Part shown: piece after piece, positions 49,291 through 60,126 of the stretch
Numbering within the stretch: the stretch's first letter is position 1
Layout: every line of letters begins with the position of its first letter
Assembly (NCBI RefSeq): GCF_031143425.1
Contig: NC_090447.1
Span: 130,467,106 to 130,531,105 of the forward strand
Length of the DNA stretch: 64,000 nt
DNA from: Pleurodeles waltl
Taxonomy: Eukaryota; Chordata; Amphibia; Caudata; Salamandridae
Reading direction: 5' to 3'
Notes under the pieces: generated by a model
Told to the model about the DNA's origin: nothing
What the model saw: the letters and a program-made list of their open reading frames with translations, nothing else
Databases searched by the model: none
Program-made: the position numbers and the translations under genes

Positions 49291-50288
49291 CTACATTTTT
49301 TCCTTCCAAATGTAAGACAGTGTGTAAAAAAGACGTCTGAGAAATGCTCTGTAATTCACCTGCTAGTATGGGCACCCCAGAATTCGGGGATGTGCAAATA
49401 ACCACTGCTTTTTGACATCTTATTTTGTTGCCATTTTAGAAATGCAAAGGTTTTCTTGATACCTATTTTTCACTTTTTATATTTCAGCACATTAATTGCT
49501 GTATACCCGGTATAGAATGTAAACCCATTGCAAGGTGCAGCTCATTTATTGTCTCTGGGTACCTAGGGTTCTTAATGAACCTACAAGCCCTATATATCCC
49601 TGCAGGCCAGCAGACGTAACGGTATATTACTTTCAAAAATCTGACATCGGAAGAAAAAGTTACAGAGTAAAACGTGGAGAAAAATGGCTGTTTTTTTTTA
49701 CCTCAATTTTAATATTCTTTTATTTCAGCTGTTATTTTCTGTAGGAAACAGTTATAGGATCTACACAAATGACCCCTTGCGGAATTCACAATATTGTCTA
49801 CTTTGCAGAAATGTTTAGCTGTCTGGGGTCCAGCACTGGTTTCTCATCCATTTCTGTCACTAACTGGAAGGAGGCTAAAAACACAAAAAATAGTAAAAAT
49901 GGGGTACTACCCAGTAAAATGTCAAAATTGTGTTGAAAAATTGGGTTTTCTAATTCAAGTCCACCTGTTCTTGAAAGCTGGGAAGATGGTGATTTTACCA
50001 CCACAAACCCTTTGTTGATGTCATTTTCAGGGAAAAAACCACAAGCCTTCTTCTGCAGTTCTTTTTCACATTTTTGTGAAAAAAAACTAAATCTCTGCTG
50101 TATTTTGGCTAATTTCTTGGTCTCCTTCAGGGGAACCCACAAGGTCTGGGTACCTCTAGAATCCCTACAATTTGGCATGGGTAGCTTATGTGGAGAACAA
50201 GTTATGAGGGCCTAAGCGCGAACTGCCCCAAATAGCCAAAAAAAGGCTCGGCACCGGAGGGGAAAAGGCCTGGCAGCGAAGGGGTTAA

Positions 50289-50526
50289 AGTAGTCTAGGC
50301 TTGAAAGAACAACAACTTGGGCAACTATCTGTCTTGCTCAGAGAGGCAAAATTGGAGCGCTTTCACACAGTAGACGAATGTGATAGAAACTACATGCAGA
50401 AAGTTGATGTCTTTGAAAAGGGAGAGAGACAGAAGTCAAAAAGAAGACCCATATTTTATTTTTTGTTTTTATCAAAGATGCTGGAGAAGGAGGGCAAAAC
50501 TTGCAGGCCATCATTTCCTGATCCAT
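50289..50526 (-). pseudogene. CR1/L2/Jockey-like LINE remnant (upstream part)
   Basis: The minus strand reads FYHIRLLCESAP, a stop, then ARQIVAQVVVLSSLDYF. This matches the HLR...LV.A.V.SRLDYCN block of CR1/L2-type reverse transcriptases. It ends at the TTAA and continues as NSMYFG at 46480 on the other side of the inserted element. Confidence 0.6.
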
Positions 50527-50732
50527 ATATGTGGAGAGTTTCCTATAGATAAAATTTCAGTTTTATCTTTAAATATTTTGAGAGAATGAAGTCAGATTTA
50601 ACAGTCCACAGCTGTGAGGCGAGACATTCGAATTACCCAGAATACTGCCACTACCGAGGTAAGATAAAACATAATTTGTGTGTCATTATTGTCTATCAAA
50701 AACATGAGACTAAACGGACAAATCTTTGCCAG

Positions 50733-52320
50733 TGAGAGAGCATAGGTTAAATATTACATGTGCTAAACGTGAAACGTTATATAAATGCCTAACAATGCTG
50801 CATAGAAAACAACAATGAATAATAGTTGCTTAACGTCTATTCTTATCATGTCAATAGAACACAGAAATACCATTGTGTGTGAACTAATGTTAGTTATAAA
50901 AGTGATTGCTTGCATCATAATTAATCAAGCTTATATTGGCGTTTATAATATTGCATTTAAAACTCATAGGCATTAAGTTAGCGTGAGCTGCGGATTTAGC
51001 TGCCTAGCTCTCATATTAAAGTATTTTTCTCTGTTTTTCCAGTGTGCTGACTCGCAAAGGGCCATGACCCAGCATTTGTTCTTTTCCTTTGTTTTATGTA
51101 GCTAACTTCATCTTGTTCCCATCCGCATGTTAGCTGCCTTAGTATAAGTTTTATACAAATTTGAAACAAAAGTATACCAAAGAATGCACAAGGACATTTA
51201 ACCATGGATAAAGAAGCTCATGACCCGAAAGACGTGCCAAAGGATGAAGTAACCCCCGGATGTGCCACCTACGGAAAACGTCAATTATGAAGACCAATCA
51301 AAGTGTTATAAATTATCGTGGGGAGACGATTTGGATTACCTAATGTATAATTTGATAGGTTGAAGATAATGGGGTATAGCGAATATCCAATAGAATTTTG
51401 GGGGAAGGTATTGCGAAAAAGGGATAAAAACTCATGACATAGAAGGGTCGTTAGAACTAGGTAGGGAATGATATCGATTGCATCTAGAAACTCTGTCACT
51501 CTGTTTGGCGATTGAAGACTTAATAAATTATCTTTGCCCATAGACTGCCCTTTACATTCTCCTCCTTATGAGGGAAGTGTCCCTTGTCCCTTAGACGAAG
51601 TAGACTGACGGCGATCTAACTGATGTCCTGAAGACAAAGACTGATCGTGTATGCTGACTTAATCCGAGGAGGGTAATTATGACAATGCTAATGTAATTTG
51701 TCTATTTGCTTTTCCTTTCTAGGTACCAACTGCTGTATTTTTGGATAGAGACCTTAGTTAGATGTTTTCTAAATTGGTGTTCTAAATTATTTTGCATGAA
51801 GTCCAACATGCTGATGCTAATTAGCGGTTAGGTTAGGCGATCACCCTGACTGATACAAATAGACGAGGCTGACATTGTGCTATGCTGAACTGAGACTAAT
51901 ATGATATCCTATGTATTTTGATCTATGTTTACTTTATGCTATGCTCTTATGTTTGTGATCTTGGCATTTTTGAAGTCTTATAACAGTTACCATATCGTGA
52001 CTATGTTCCTTTGTTTCTTGGTGTTGAGGTTGACACTTCTGCTAGTAGATTGAAATCAATAGGTAATAAAATTAATGAAATTCTACCAGAAGGTGTGGTT
52101 ATTCATGACTGAAAGGTCATGGTTGCGCCGACAAGTGATTAATGTCTTTAACTAAAGTAAGGTGCATTGTGGTGATAAATATCGATGACATTATTGATAT
52201 ATTGCTTGACATATTGATCAGTTATCTCGTCCTGCGGTGTCTCACCACTGGGTCAAAAGATTCATTGGCCTATAACGAGTCCTAATGTGTATAAAATTGA
52301 CATAAAGGGACGCGTTAACA
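50733..52320 (+). repeat. Provirus 2 5' LTR
   Basis: 1,588 bp starting TGAGAGAG and ending GTTAACA. A CCAAT box is near 51386, a TATA-like GGATAAAAAC near 51419 and AATAAA at 51521, in a plausible U3-R order. From about 51540 onward it aligns with the LTR of provirus 1; the upstream part shares only scattered blocks. Confidence 0.88.
51204..51360 (+). pseudogene. Small LTR open frame, 5' LTR copy (frameshifted)
   Basis: An ATG at 51204 opens a hydrophilic Asp/Lys-rich frame. A single extra G around 51257 breaks it. The 3' LTR copy (63660-63878) keeps the frame but lacks this ATG. A protein product is not established. Confidence 0.3.
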
Positions 52321-52324
52321 GTTC

Positions 52325-52343
52325 TGGTAGCAGAGCGACGGTT
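52325..52343 (+). promoter_or_regulatory. Primer-binding site, initiator Met tRNA-like
   Basis: TGGTAGCAGAG matches 11 bases of the expected complement of initiator tRNA-Met, four bases past the LTR end, followed by CGACGGTTT where ATGGTTT is expected. There is a single copy, unlike provirus 1. Confidence 0.65.
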
Positions 52344-52854
52344 TGGCCCTTGGGGGCCCTAGGACGGAGATTCATTGTTTAAATTGTTTTTCTGTGATAA
52401 TGCAAATTGGAGGTATGATGGGTTTATAAGTTCACCATGACTTTCCTGGGATCTCGGAGCCTGCCTAAGTGAGTTGGGAATGTTCTTGGCGCCATAATAT
52501 ATGTGGTTTAGGGTTTTTGCGCTTGCTTAGCCTATGCATATTGCAGATGATTGTGAAGATTTGTGTGTATTTTAGGCCAAATTAAGTGTTGTTTAGTAGG
52601 AGTGGGTGTACTCCACAGTATGAGAGTAGGGAAGTTGGTGTACTTCATGTGAGTGCAGCGCTTTATGCTCAAAATTGTCCACGTGGTTGGTTATATTCTA
52701 TGGACCCGTCGAAGTCTACGACTCCGGAGTATGAAGAAAATATGGTTTGTGTTGTAATCTGTACGGTTCAATAGGTCAATCGGGCGTGGTTGACAAGTCA
52801 AGTTTGAATCATAATGTATGTGTGAAACCTTCGATGGAGATTTGACAAATTCTA

Positions 52855-52936
52855 AACCACGTAAGTGAGGTACTATTTTTATCGGGAGACCTGGGGAAAC
52901 ACAGAATAGCAAAACAAGTGTTATTGCCTCTTGTCT
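52855..52936 (+). repeat. 82-bp exact copy of piggyBac-like repeat in the provirus leader
   Basis: Identical to 49205-49286 at every base. Provirus 1 has unrelated, shorter sequence at the matching leader position (about 7366-7380), so this is an insertion in the provirus 2 leader. No transposon ends or target duplication are visible. Confidence 0.85.
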
Positions 52937-53375
52937 AGAAGGAGTCATTGACAAGTCGAGAGTAGAATTTGTGGTTCGAATTCTGCTTGCGTATGCGGGA
53001 ACTGATAAGGAGAGAGTAGCGGCCGAGGCTTCAAGTGAAATCTCTGTAAAGTTCTGAAGCGAATGTGTTACCCTTCCTGTAGTGAACCGGCAGATTTGTG
53101 TTGTCGTTTAAGGTGCTCGCAATAATTTGCATTAGTTAGTGTGAGTTCGTATGGGTTCAGTGAGGCGCGGACGAGCCGCAAGACTTTGTCATCTGCAGTG
53201 TGGATGTGAGTGTGACGTCAGTGGTGCCGCGCTGAGATAGGTCAATTGTCGAGAGGGGTCGCGCACGGATTGGCTGCCGTCCATGAGAGGCAATAGGTTG
53301 AGAAAGGCGGGTGAAGAGTGTCCTGGGAACTAAGTCACTTCGATTAAATACAAAACTAAGAGACAAATCGCAAAA

Positions 53376-56107
53376 ATGAATTTCGTTAAAGCATTCAAAA
53401 GTGCTCTAAAAGGAGATTTATATATCGTTGCAACTGATGGGGAGCCTACACCACCTGAGGGTACTCCAGCTTATATAGTCATGGAAGAAAAAGGGGTAGC
53501 GCCTTGCTTATGGATGAAGCAGTGGCGAAAATTAACAGAGAAAGAGGGATGCCTAGCGTTCCCAGAGCATGGGACGTTTAATCCAAAGGTACTGGAAAAT
53601 TTGAGGTGGATGTTAAGTACGCAGAAACCACCTCCGAGACCAGCACAGTATGAGGCTTTGGCAATTTTGGACTTAATGGCAATTAAACACAGACAAGAAA
53701 GGTTTCAGAGAAGACTGAGAAGGGCAGAAAAATCTTATGCAGAGGGTAGGTGGGATAATGAGAACAAAATGTGGAGACGGGGAATTGTAGACGGATTAAA
53801 ATTGTTTCCAGCAATAGCACAGGGAGAAGAGATACAGGGAAAGAAAGCCTCTTGTAAAACAGACAAAGACTCAAACAAATCTAAAGAGAATAAAAGATCT
53901 TGGGAAGAGGAAGATGATTCAGATGATGAGGAATTTATGGACAGGCTGTTACATGACCGCCCACCACCTTATGCTGTGAGCGACAATGCTCCAAGTACTA
54001 GCCTGGATCCTGGGAACCAGATGCAAGAAAAGGGAGTTACTGATACGGTACAGACTAGTGATACGGCTTCGAAACAGAATGGTGTCAGTGTACCCACTGC
54101 ACCAGACATACCGATACAGTTGCAGCCTCCACCGCAGATACAGAGAATCTATCCAGATGTCCCAGTACTTGGGACAACTACAAATTTGATAGTGCCGCCA
54201 GACCCGATATACACAAAGCCAAAGTTAATACAGATTGAATCAACTCCGAAACTACTATCCCAACCACAACCACAGCTGATACAAGGGTACAACCCTGTAG
54301 CTGGTCCACCATTAGTACCTGTTCTGGGTACATTAGAACAGACCTATGGAGTTGCTGCTCCAAGAAGTCTGGGTCCGGGTCAGACACCTGCCGCCATATT
54401 GTTACCCATTACTGTTGGTCCACCAGTGCCATTGTATGCACTGGGCAAAACAGGTGTGTGTGATCAGGGAGTGATGACTCAGGAGGCGATGAGAGGAGGG
54501 TCTATGGGAATTCCACAGGTAATGGCCCCCGGAGAACAAGTGATTGAACAGCCGAGGCCCTTAATGGACCTTAGTCCGGTGGGAGCACCCCTCGAAGCAA
54601 TGCGTCAAGCAGGTTTAGGAGTTTTAACTCCACAAACAATGAGTACGAATACCTCACATTCCCCAATGATGCATGCAGGGAACATTTCATTGCAGGGTTT
54701 TACAGTTCAACAATTAAATGAATGGTTAGAAAAGACTTATACTTCACAGAAGACTGCAGTGGTTACAGTCGAACCAGAGAAGGAAAAACAAGACGAATAT
54801 CTGAATTTTGTAAGACTAGGGGCAGAAGCTGCTCAGTTAGTAGAAGGGACAATGGGAGTAAATAGATTGGAGTCATACACAGAGGCAGAATTGAGATACT
54901 TATGCCCTAAGATTACCAAAGAAGTAGGCAAAGTACATCAGAGATTAGCGAACTTGGCAGACAAATACAATATCGATATCGGAAACACTAAGCATTTGAA
55001 AAGAAGTTACAGATTAGATTTTGACTCAAAAGATTTTGAGCACATGAGATCTGCAGGACTGAAGGCACATTTGAGAGAATTATTGCAAAGCGCACAAATT
55101 TGGGGTGCATTGGAGAAATGGGAAGGCCGATGGGCAAAGAAAAGAGATAAGGGAAAGGGTGACAGCCCAGGGTCTAATCAAGCCAAGACCTCACCTGATT
55201 TGGAATCAGTAAAAATATTACCTATGAGAGAGACAGCCGGTGGTGTCCTGGTTCATGTACCGTGGTCCAGGGGAGACATCCTATCCTTTACCAATGATTA
55301 TCCCAGATTGAGAGAGAAGCCGATTGAGTGGTATCAGCAAACAGATAGGTTTGTGAAACTTGCGAAATGTCTTTGGGAGGACCTGAATACCTTGTTTGAG
55401 ATCATTGTTCCGCCTGATTTGTGGCTCGAGTGCAAGAGAGGGGTAGATTGGCCGACGAAGGAGCCGGCAAGAGATAAGGTGACCGGGGCACCCTCTGAAG
55501 AGGTGATGAAGTATTATCATAAGGTGATTGAGTTTTTGAAACAAAAGGTGTCGCCGAAGGTGACTGATTGGCAGAAAATCGACTGGACCTCTCAAGAGGT
55601 TAAAGAGTCAATACATGCTTATTACGAGAGGCTGCTAAAGGCGTTTAAGCACTACAGTGGTACTGAGACTACTGAACCAAAGGATATGAACCACCTTGTG
55701 TTTAGATTTGTTGAAGGGTTGCGACCAGAGGTTAGCCAGATGATTAAGAATCATTTGATTTGTTGGCAAGCCAAACCGATTGATGAAGAGTTGCAGTATG
55801 CAAAGTACTGTAGTGACGAGATAGAATTAAAACAGAAAAAGTTGAAAGAAAAGGTGATGGTGATGCAGATAAGGGCTGCACAGGCTGGAATACAGGGAAA
55901 TGGAGTTCAACAGATGATACAGCAGCAACCGCAAATGAATGGTGTGTTTCAGGCACAACCGAGAGGACGAGGCAGAGGGTTTGTAAATCGCGGTTCAGAT
56001 TTGAACACAGTTGTAATTCAAAATGACATTCAAGGGGCGAAAAAGATGTCGCCATGACACGCGTGCGGGGGCGTGGGACACTGGAAACGGGAGTGCCCGA
56101 ATATGGT
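53376..56107 (+). pseudogene. gag: Provirus 2 gag, long frame with TGA in the zinc knuckle
   Basis: An 893-codon open frame from ATG 53376, the only sizeable intact gene part in the window. Gly2 is absent. Domains in order: an N-terminal MA-like part (residues 1-160), a charged segment, PPPY (53961-53972), a ~250-residue Pro/Gln-rich linker, a capsid block with ERLLKAFKHY resembling the major homology region, a basic Gln/Arg-rich stretch, then the zinc knuckle. TGA at 56055-56057 replaces the first Cys of the C-x2-C-x4-H-x4-C motif that provirus 1 retains. After it the same frame stays open through the rest of the knuckle into protease. Confidence 0.9.
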
Positions 56108-56774
56108 GCAGGATGGTGCAGTTCAGCAAAGCACTAATGTTGGTACATTACAAAATTCACGAGGTCCAAAAATAAGACATCAGAACCCAAATTTTCAGAA
56201 CAATTTAGTACAAATGCAAGGGGTACAGCCCATGCAGCAGATGCAAATGCTGTGTTTTCAGTCAGTACAAATGCAACCAGTGCAGCAGCAGATTCCTATG
56301 GTGCCTAGACAGCAAATGCAATTACCAATGGCTCCGATGGGACAGCAACAGGTGATGCTTCCTCAGCAGGTCACAGGCCAGGTAACGAATCAAAATAATA
56401 CTGTGCAACAGTTCCCTCTACGAGGTGAAAATGGCATGAATGAGGAGTGGTCAGATGATAGCTCAGATAGTGAGGAGTGCAGGCTTGCAGCATCCTTAGA
56501 GGTGGATCAGAGAGGCCCATACGTAGAAGGAAAAGTAATGGGTTATAAGGTTTCATTCCTAGTTGACACAGGAGCCACACGTTCCACCGTTAGAAGTGCA
56601 GAAGTTCCAACATTGCCTTTCTCAGGGCGTACCATACGAATGGTTGGAGTAGCAAATCAGTATCTGACTAACCCAATTACAGATCCAGTGCAAATTGAGA
56701 TTGGCAATTTTCAGGGGCTACACAGATTTGTGGTATGTGACTCGAGCCCAGTATCCCTACTGGGAAGAGACTTA
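56108..56774 (+). pseudogene. pro: Provirus 2 protease (interrupted by MITE C)
   Basis: In frame with gag. A Met/Gln-rich linker is followed by FLVDTGATRSTVRS (Asp codon 56565-56567) and SPVSLLGRDL at the C-terminal side. The MITE enters right after GRDL. The frame resumes at 57404-57406 with LCETKCSITC, as in provirus 1. Confidence 0.87.
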
Positions 56775-57403
56775 GGGGGTCATTCTGACCTTGGCGGTCC
56801 ATGACCGCCATGGCGGAGTGCGGCGGAAGCACCGCCAACAGGCTGGCGGTGCTTCCTGGGCGATTCTGACAGCGGCGATAAAGCCGCGGTCGGAAAAGGG
56901 GAGCCGGCGGTTTCCCGCCGGTTTCCCGCTGGCCCAGGGAACCCGCCATGGCGGCGCTGCTTGCAGCACCGCCATGGGGATTCCGACCCCCTTCCCGCCA
57001 GCCTGTTTCTGGCGGTGTCCACCGCCGGAACCAGGATGGCGGGAACGGGTGCCGTGGGGCCCCTGGGGGCCCCTGCACTGCTCATGCCACTGGCATGGGC
57101 AGTGCAGGGGCCCCCTAACAGGTCCCCACAAAGATTTTCACTGTCTGCTTAGCAGACAGTGAAAATCGCGACGGGTGCCACTGCATCCGTCGCACCCCTT
57201 CAACTCCGCCGTCTCAATTCCGAGCCGGCTTCATTGTTGAAGGGGCTGTCCCGCTGGCCCGGCCGGCGGTCTTCTGGCGGTCGCCCGCCGGCCCAGCGGG
57301 AAAGCCGGAATGACCGCCGCGGTCTTTTGACCGCGGTGCGGTCTTTCGGCGGGAACCGCTTGGCGGGCGGGGACCGCCGACCGCTGCGGTCAGAATGACC
57401 GCC
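56775..57403. mobile_element. Foldback MITE C inside pro/pol
   Basis: 629 bp, ends GGGGGTCATTCTGACC and complement of GGCGGTCATTCTGACC, flanked by TTA (56772-56774 and 57404-57406). TTA is the preferred PIF/Harbinger target duplication. Internal palindromes match MITE A in position, for example the arms around 57068-57110 and 57135-57167. Very similar to MITE B over most of its length but inserted elsewhere in the provirus. Confidence 0.87.
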
Positions 57404-58429
57404 TTACTGTGTGAAACAAAATGTTCAATTACCTGTTCCAATGACGGAATTGAAGTACAAACAAATAGTGATGATGAGGGAGATGAAAGCCAATTTCTAG
57501 AGGAAGTAACAGGAACAAATGAAGACTACCCTCTGATTACTCTATTCCCGATGCATACCTTGATCGACTTGCCTGTCGAATTACAAGGGACAGTAACAGA
57601 AAAGGTGTGGGACTTGACCGGGAAAGAAGTAGGATTAATAAAAGGGGTAGAACCAGTCAAAGTTCAGATAAAACCAAATGCAGTGTTCCCTCAAGTGCCA
57701 CAATACCACATGACGCAGGATGTTCTTATCGAAGTGTCACAAATAATTGCAGACTTTCTCAGGCAGGGAGTTCTGAAAGAAGTCTTGAGCAGTCCATGTA
57801 ACTCACCCATAATGGGTTTAAAGAAGCCCTGTGGAAAAGTTCGAATTGTGCAAGATTTGAGAAAAATAAACGAAATTGTGATAAAATGTTGCCCTGTAGT
57901 ACCCAACCCAGCAGTAATAATGTTCCAGGTCCCCTGTGATGCTGAATGGTTTACCGTAATAGACCTATCACAAGCCTTTTTTTCGATACATCTTCATGAG
58001 GACAGCCAATTTTTGTTCAGTTTCAAATTCCTGGACAAGGTGTACAGTTGGTGCAGAATTCCTCAGGGGTTTTCTGAGTCACCATCCATCTTCAATCAAA
58101 TATTGAAGAAAGATTTGGAACCATTGGTGTTGCCTTTCAATTCAGCTCTTGTGCAGTACATTGATGATTTGCTAATTGCGTCCAAAACAAGGGACAGTTG
58201 TAAATACGATACCATTGCATTACTGAATCATCTAGGAAAGAATGGACACAAGGTGTCACCCAGAAAGCTACAATATTGTCAGAAGGAGGTGAAATACTTA
58301 GGACACTTGATTGAAAAGGGGTCCAGGAGAATATCAAAGGAAAGAATAACAGCTGTTTTGCAAATTAACCCCCCCACGACAAAAATAAATGTCAGGATGT
58401 TTTTGGGAATGAGTCATTTATGGAATTAA
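57404..58429 (+). pseudogene. pol: Provirus 2 reverse transcriptase (deletion in connection)
   Basis: An open frame from the MITE border. Motifs are PVVPNP, VIDLSQAFFSIHLHE, SWCRIPQGFSESPSIF and the YIDD active site (58157-58168). After RMFLGM a deletion of about 120 bp, compared with provirus 1, removes part of the thumb/connection and shifts the frame, giving a stop at 58427-58429. The polymerase core itself is uninterrupted apart from the MITE upstream. Confidence 0.88.
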
Positions 58430-60126
58430 GAGAATGCATGTGCAGAGCACCAGCACTAGGAATGCCAGACTACGAGAAACCTTTCCTGTTGTTTTGTCAT
58501 GAACGTGATGCTTGTTCTTTGTCTGTCTTAACACAGGTCCACGGAGATGCAAATCGCCCTGTAGCATATTTTTCAGCTACCTTGGACCCTGTCGCAGCAG
58601 CCTTACCGGGTTGTCTGCGTGCAGTTGCAGCAGTTGGTCAGAGCCTTATACAATGTGAAGGCATAGTCATGGGATACCCTCTAACAGTAATGGTTCCACA
58701 TTCAGTTGAAATTCTGTTGACTCGAACTAAGACTCAGCACATGACAAATGCACGTCTCACTAGGTATGAGACGATCATACTGGGGTCACCAAATGTCACG
58801 CTCAAGAGGTGCAGTGTATTGAACCCGGCAACTTTACTTCCTACTGAAAATACTGAAATCAAAAATGGGGAAGAATTTGAAAATGATTGTCTTGAGGTAA
58901 CAGAGCTGTGTACCAAACCTCGCCCAGACATACAGGACACACAGTTAAAAGAAAATTATTGCATTATGTTTGTCGATGGGTCCTGTTTAAGAGATTCTGC
59001 AGGAACATTGAGAGCTGGCTATGCGGTATGTACCATAGCTGGTATCGTTGAAGCTTCCTGGCTCAAAAAAGTGTTTTCTGCACAAGTGGCAGAATTGATT
59101 GCCCTTACTAAGGCATGCCATGCAGCTGTAAATTTGAAAGTCACTATCTATACTGGCAGTAGATATGGATTCGGAATTGTACATGATTTTGACCAGCTTT
59201 GGTCACAGAGAGGTTTAATGACCTCATCTGGTTCTCCTGTCAAAAATGGTGAACAAATAAAGGATTTTTTACATGCGATTCAGTTACCTCTTGAAATTGC
59301 CGTGGTGAAATGCAGTGCTTATATGAGATCACAAGACTTTGTGTCCATGGGAAACGGTTATGCAGATCAAGTCGCAAGATTTTGTGCGTTGAACTGTATA
59401 TCGTTCAAGGAGCAATGGGAATTGTTACCACAAACTGAAAATGACACATGTTTGAACCTAGCATTGCGGATAGTTGACACATTAGATGAGTTAAAAACAT
59501 TACAGAGCCGTGCAAGCAAGGAGGAGAAACGCTCTTGGCAACTAATGCAATGTGTACAAAGGGCAGATGATTTATGGGTGTCAGAGGAAGGGAAATTAGT
59601 TTTGCCAAACAGTCTTCTATCCCAATTCGCCAGACTCTATCATGGACAGGCTCACCTGGGAAGAGATGCCATGATCAGGTCATTCAAAATTGATTGGTTT
59701 AACCCAAAATTCAGACATGCCGCAGAAATTGCCTGTCACAGATGCATCATCTGTCCACAGATGAATGCTGGAAAAGGAACCGTGGTAACTTTGAGCCACA
59801 TTGGGAGAGCTGGAGGTCCATTTAACAAAATGCAAATGGACTTCATTGAAATGCCTGTTTGTGGGGGATTGAAGTACGTGTTAGTGATTGTGTGTGTTTT
59901 CAGTCATTGGATTGTGGCATATCCCACACGTAGAAATTACAGTCTTACAGTCGCAAAATTACTACTTAGGGAACTGATACCAAGATTCGGGTTTCTGGTT
60001 TCTATAGAATCAGATAGGGGTAGACACTTCGACAATGAGGTGATTAAACTCCTGTGTGCCGCACTTAACATCTAACAAAAGCTGCATTGTAGCTACCGCC
60101 TCGAAGCATCAGGACTAGTAGAACAA
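58430..60126 (+). pseudogene. pol: Provirus 2 RNase H and integrase N-terminal/core
   Basis: RNase H: FVDGS near 58975, AELIALTKA for the Glu, TGSRYGFG where Gly (59155-59157) stands in place of the third catalytic Asp, and GYADQ for the last Asp. Integrase: H-x3-H near 59640, CHRC near 59737, the first core Asp in MDFIEM near 59835 and the second in ESDRG near 60010. TAA at 60073-60075 replaces a Glu codon seen in provirus 1, ahead of the Glu of the catalytic triad (LEASGLVEQ, ~60105). Confidence 0.88.

Larger units (their letters stand above)
46485..50284. mobile_element. piggyBac-type non-autonomous element, 3.8 kb
   Basis: The left end CCCCTTCTGTGCTGGG and the complement of the right end (CCCCTTCGCTGCCAGG) are flanked by TTAA at 46481-46484 and 50285-50288. 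TTAA duplication with C-rich ends is typical of piggyBac. The flanking LINE reading frame is restored exactly if one TTAA is kept, which fixes the borders. No transposase is seen. The interior is tandem repeats, so it depends on a transposase elsewhere. Confidence 0.75.

Noticed and set aside
56055..56057. TGA as a programmed readthrough stop
   Set aside because: It replaces a zinc-knuckle Cys that the sister provirus keeps, so mutation is the simpler reading.
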